Positions 61,508 to 64,000 of a stretch of DNA of 64,000 nucleotides are shown here, piece by piece. The DNA is taken from contig JAULSR010000002.1 in assembly GCA_030512295.1 (NCBI GenBank), positions 6,944,001-7,008,000 of the forward strand, written 5' to 3'. How positions within the stretch are numbered: the first letter of the stretch is position 1; every line of letters starts with the position of its first letter. The notes under the pieces are model-generated. The model searched no databases, was not told where the DNA came from, and saw only the letters and a program-made list of their open reading frames with translations. Both the position numbers and the translations under genes were made by a program. Source of the stretch: Bombardia bombarda. Taxonomy: Eukaryota; Ascomycota; Sordariomycetes; Sordariales; Lasiosphaeriaceae.

Positions 61508-62268
61508 AATCATCTGATGATTGATGAACTTTGTGAGGGTTTTGTGGCATAAGACAGGCCGTGAGAAATGTGTGGGTGGGGTACCCATCAGTATGTGCTC
61601 CATCTCCGTCATCGGTGTTTTCTCCACACTTTATCATGGAACATATTTCTCCCTATTTTTTTCGATATGAACCCAGACTTTGAAGCAGCCGTGGCAATTT
61701 GGCTTCGCTTGCATTGACTAAAACCTTTAATAAACGTTGACCATTCATTCTGTCTATCCGGTCAGATGTATTCATTGGCGACTGATGCCAGGCAGCCTTT
61801 GGGACCTGAGTCAGGTAAGATTTGGATATATTCGCCAACACAATGAAAAGGTTGACTTCGCTGTAGTCGTAAAACTCTCCTGTTTTAGTTTCTGTAAACA
61901 AACTGCCTCTTTTGGGTGAATAGACGGTTGACGGTGGTCTGTGGCCTTCTCTTTCATTATTAAGCCAATCTTGAAAACTGCATTACCACTTGGAGATTAG
62001 TAATGAAGATACCAGTGTGGTGGCGAGCGGGCCGAAGCCGTGATACCGCGATCCACCCGCTGCAGGTGGGCGTTTAAAGCCGGCCAACCCCCGCATTAGA
62101 ATCTCGCCCTGGATCTGACAATCGGCATCAAATTCACCCAACCCAGCCCAACAACGTGCCTTACCTAACCTACATACCACAAAGATCAAACCCCAACATC
62201 TGACATATATCTTGTGTATCATTACACAAACACGTTACTTATCCGACTCTAAACAAAACAAACAAAAA
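61508..62268. other. Intergenic region upstream of the oxygenase gene
   Basis: About 760 bp with no recognisable gene. It should contain the tRNA-His upstream region and the oxygenase promoter; an A/C-rich leader precedes the ATG at 62269. Confidence 0.5.
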
Positions 62269-63195
62269 ATGACGACAGGAGTCTTCCGCTACACCGACCC
62301 GACCACCATTTCCCGCTCCACCGAGTCCTTCATCAAAACATGGTCCAAAGTCGACGTCGACTACTCCTCCTATAAGCGCCTTGAGCGCAAGCGCTCTGTG
62401 ACCAACCTCTACGCCGCCGCTGCCGCCAACGGCACAACCTTCGGCACCGACGTCTCTGGCTTTGCCGTCTACGCCTCCCCCTCTACCGAAAAAGCCTTCG
62501 TTTCCGACTCCGCCGTCCGCACCGGCTACTACCCCGAGGTCGAAGCTCTCATCCGCTCCAAGCTCGGCCCCAAGGTGAAGAAAGTAGTAATCTTCGACCA
62601 CACCATCCGGCGCAACGACGCCTCGGCCCCCCGCCAGCCCGTCCGCCAAGTCCACGTCGACCAGACCCCCGGCGCCGCCGCCACCCGCGTGCGCCGCCAC
62701 CTCCCGCCCGACGAGGCCGAGTCCCTACTCAAAGGCCGCTACCAAATCATCAACGTCTGGCGCCCCATCGGCCACGCCGCCACGGATTTCCCGCTCGCCG
62801 TCATCGACTGGCGGACCACCTCACCAGAAGACCTCGTCGCCGTCGATCTGCTCTATCCCAAGCGCCAAGCCAATGGTGACGACGACGATGACGACCGCGG
62901 AAAGGAAGTGCTCCCCGATGCGGCGAGCCTCGCGTCGACGGATGGGTACGAGGTCAAGGGCGAGACGTACGGGATCCTACCGAATGGCCGGCACAAGTTC
63001 TACTACGCCAAGGACATGACGCCTGATGAGGCTATGTTCATCAAGTGCTTTGATAGCCGGAGCGAGGGGCAGCCCGGAGGCAAGCAGGGGGTGGCGGCGC
63101 TGACGCCGCATACTGCCTTTGTTGACCCGCAGACGCCGGCGGGGACGAAGCCGAGGGAGAGTATTGAGGTGAGGTGTTTGGTGTTTTATGACTAG
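62269..63195 (+). CDS. CmcJ/AsaB-like putative non-heme Fe(II)/2OG oxygenase
   Basis: Member of the fungal CmcJ/NvfI/AsaB hydroxylase-desaturase family, often linked to secondary metabolism. Single exon of 308 aa; the ATG at 62269 in an A-rich context is used because the upstream extension begins with TTG. Residues 10-60 carry family features (TWSKVDVDYSSYKRL). The core shows VVIFDHTIRRND followed by QVHVDQTPGAAATRVRRHLP, where H-x-D fits the iron-binding pair. YQIINVWRPIG and FPLAVIDWRTT follow, typical of the family, and KFYYAKDMTPDEAMFIKCFDS is near the end. A later segment AALTPHTAFVDPQ supplies a plausible third iron ligand His. An acidic Asp run (GDDDDDDRG) sits in a variable loop. The natural substrate is unknown. 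Confidence 0.8.
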   Translation: MTTGVFRYTDPTTISRSTESFIKTWSKVDVDYSSYKRLERKRSVTNLYAAAAANGTTFGTDVSGFAVYASPSTEKAFVSDSAVRTGYYPEVEALIRSKLGPKVKKVVIFDHTIRRNDASAPRQPVRQVHVDQTPGAAATRVRRHLPPDEAESLLKGRYQIINVWRPIGHAATDFPLAVIDWRTTSPEDLVAVDLLYPKRQANGDDDDDDRGKEVLPDAASLASTDGYEVKGETYGILPNGRHKFYYAKDMTPDEAMFIKCFDSRSEGQPGGKQGVAALTPHTAFVDPQTPAGTKPRESIEVRCLVFYD

Positions 63196-63806
63196 AACAA
63201 TCGTTTTTTGGGGTTGTGGGGATGGATTGTTTGGGTAAAGGTGAAGTGGTTTGAATTTACCTTCCCAATGTGTCAGATCAACTATTATTCACCTCATAGA
63301 CAAAAGCCTCAGTTTGCAGCAGAGAACCTCAAATACAGTCATGCGAATATACCATGGGGATGGATAGCCTTCCTCTTTGATTGTGTAATCTATTAATAAC
63401 CAAGTAGATAAACTTATGCCCCTTCATCCAAGTATCTACCTATATCCCAACTACCTGTGACACCTATATGCCAGAGCTGGCAATAATAATGCTGCCCTTT
63501 CTCTATACCTTGAACCCATATTGAATCTTATCACTGGGATAAAACCCCGCTATCCTTGCGCCATTACTTCGTCCTCTCGTATCGCCATAGACCCCTTTGC
63601 TTAAACTGTCGCATGCTGTACTTCATATTCCTCTTTCGCCTGGGTATTACCGAGTTGCCCCTCTTTCCTCTGCTGTTCTGTAGTTCTATCATGTGCACTG
63701 CACATTGTACTATATCCATCGTGAGTCAACATGCACGCGCGGCGGTGCTGTAAACCCAATATTGCGCGCACCGTCTGAGTCTCTCAAAGACCACTACGTC
63801 CTTTTT
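63196..63806. other. Intergenic region near the right edge
   Basis: About 610 bp, AT-rich, with no convincing frame. It would be the 3' UTR region of two converging genes if the edge fragment is real. Confidence 0.45.
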
Positions 63807-64000
63807 CTAATCTCCATCTCTTCCGAGTGTACGATCTGGGCCAAAGTACGGAGTTCCCTGGCTCGGGGCCATCTGCGCAGTAGATTCGTTACTTCGTTTG
63901 TCATCGTTATAAACCTCCTGCCGATCCCGCCGTTCCCGTTGCTCCTGCCGCTCCCATGGGGTCTGTTGTGGTATGTTCGTAATCGATATCGTGTCCAATG
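63807..64000 (-). CDS. Possible C-terminal fragment of a gene extending past the window
   Basis: A minus-strand frame is open to the last base and stops at 63807. It encodes about 64 hydrophilic residues (TPWERQEQRERRDRQE, then PSQGTPYFGPDRTL) resembling a cytosolic tail. No ATG occurs at its beginning, consistent with a continuing gene or exon, but there is too little to identify it. Confidence 0.4.
   Translation of the reverse strand, partial: LDTISITNIPQQTPWERQEQRERRDRQEVYNDDKRSNESTAQMAPSQGTPYFGPDRTLGRDGD

Overview
The window looks like nuclear DNA of a filamentous ascomycete (Pezizomycotina, most likely Sordariomycetes). Genes are interrupted by short GT-AG introns, mostly 47-122 nt, several with a CTAAC/CTAAT branch-point-like box. 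Gene content mixes conserved eukaryotic genes (RPN11, RRP41, VTA1, an RPD3-type histone deacetylase, PRM10) with fungal families (AA11 polysaccharide monooxygenase, Zn2Cys6 regulator, TmpA-type flavoprotein, Asp f 4-like secreted protein). No prokaryotic operon structure, transposon or CRISPR array was seen. The species cannot be named from the sequence alone. Introns were placed by eye, and exon sums were checked for divisibility by three.

Layout. 1-5.1 kb: the 3' part of a PRM10-like membrane protein, convergent with a membrane-anchored S33/TAP-type alpha/beta hydrolase that carries two apparent 1-nt deletions at its nucleophile elbow. 6.1-10.4 kb: an RPD3-type deacetylase and RPN11, divergent. 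10.8-16.7 kb: an unrecognised 340-aa protein, a secreted AA11 LPMO with a C-terminal cysteine module and His-rich tail, and an MFS sugar transporter. 16.7-20.2 kb: gene-poor. 20.2-25.2 kb: a nucleoside-phosphorylase-like protein, a diaminopropionate ammonia-lyase-type PLP enzyme and a PLC-like phosphodiesterase. 25.2-32 kb: sparse, with one doubtful small gene and an Asp f 4-like secreted protein. 32-37 kb: RRP41, an ER thioredoxin-domain PDI ending in HEEL, and VTA1.

37.3-46.9 kb is the most coherent functional unit. An intracellular GH2 beta-galactosidase and an MFS sugar permease of lactose-permease type are divergently transcribed from a shared 1.2-kb promoter, and a Zn2Cys6 regulator follows on the permease side. 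The arrangement resembles known fungal lactose permease/beta-galactosidase pairs, extended by an adjacent candidate regulator.

46.9-64 kb is gene-poor. It holds an AMP-binding ligase with an unusual N-myristoylation-like N-terminus, a 5.7-kb non-coding divergent region with a recurring AATAGGCAA-type motif, a TmpA-like flavoprotein, an intron-containing tRNA-His, and a CmcJ/AsaB-like oxygenase. The right edge may clip the 3' end of another minus-strand gene. No clearly novel multi-gene system was found. The best leads are the lactose cluster with its regulator, the ligase/TmpA/oxygenase neighbourhood, and the hydrolase disrupted at its catalytic serine.
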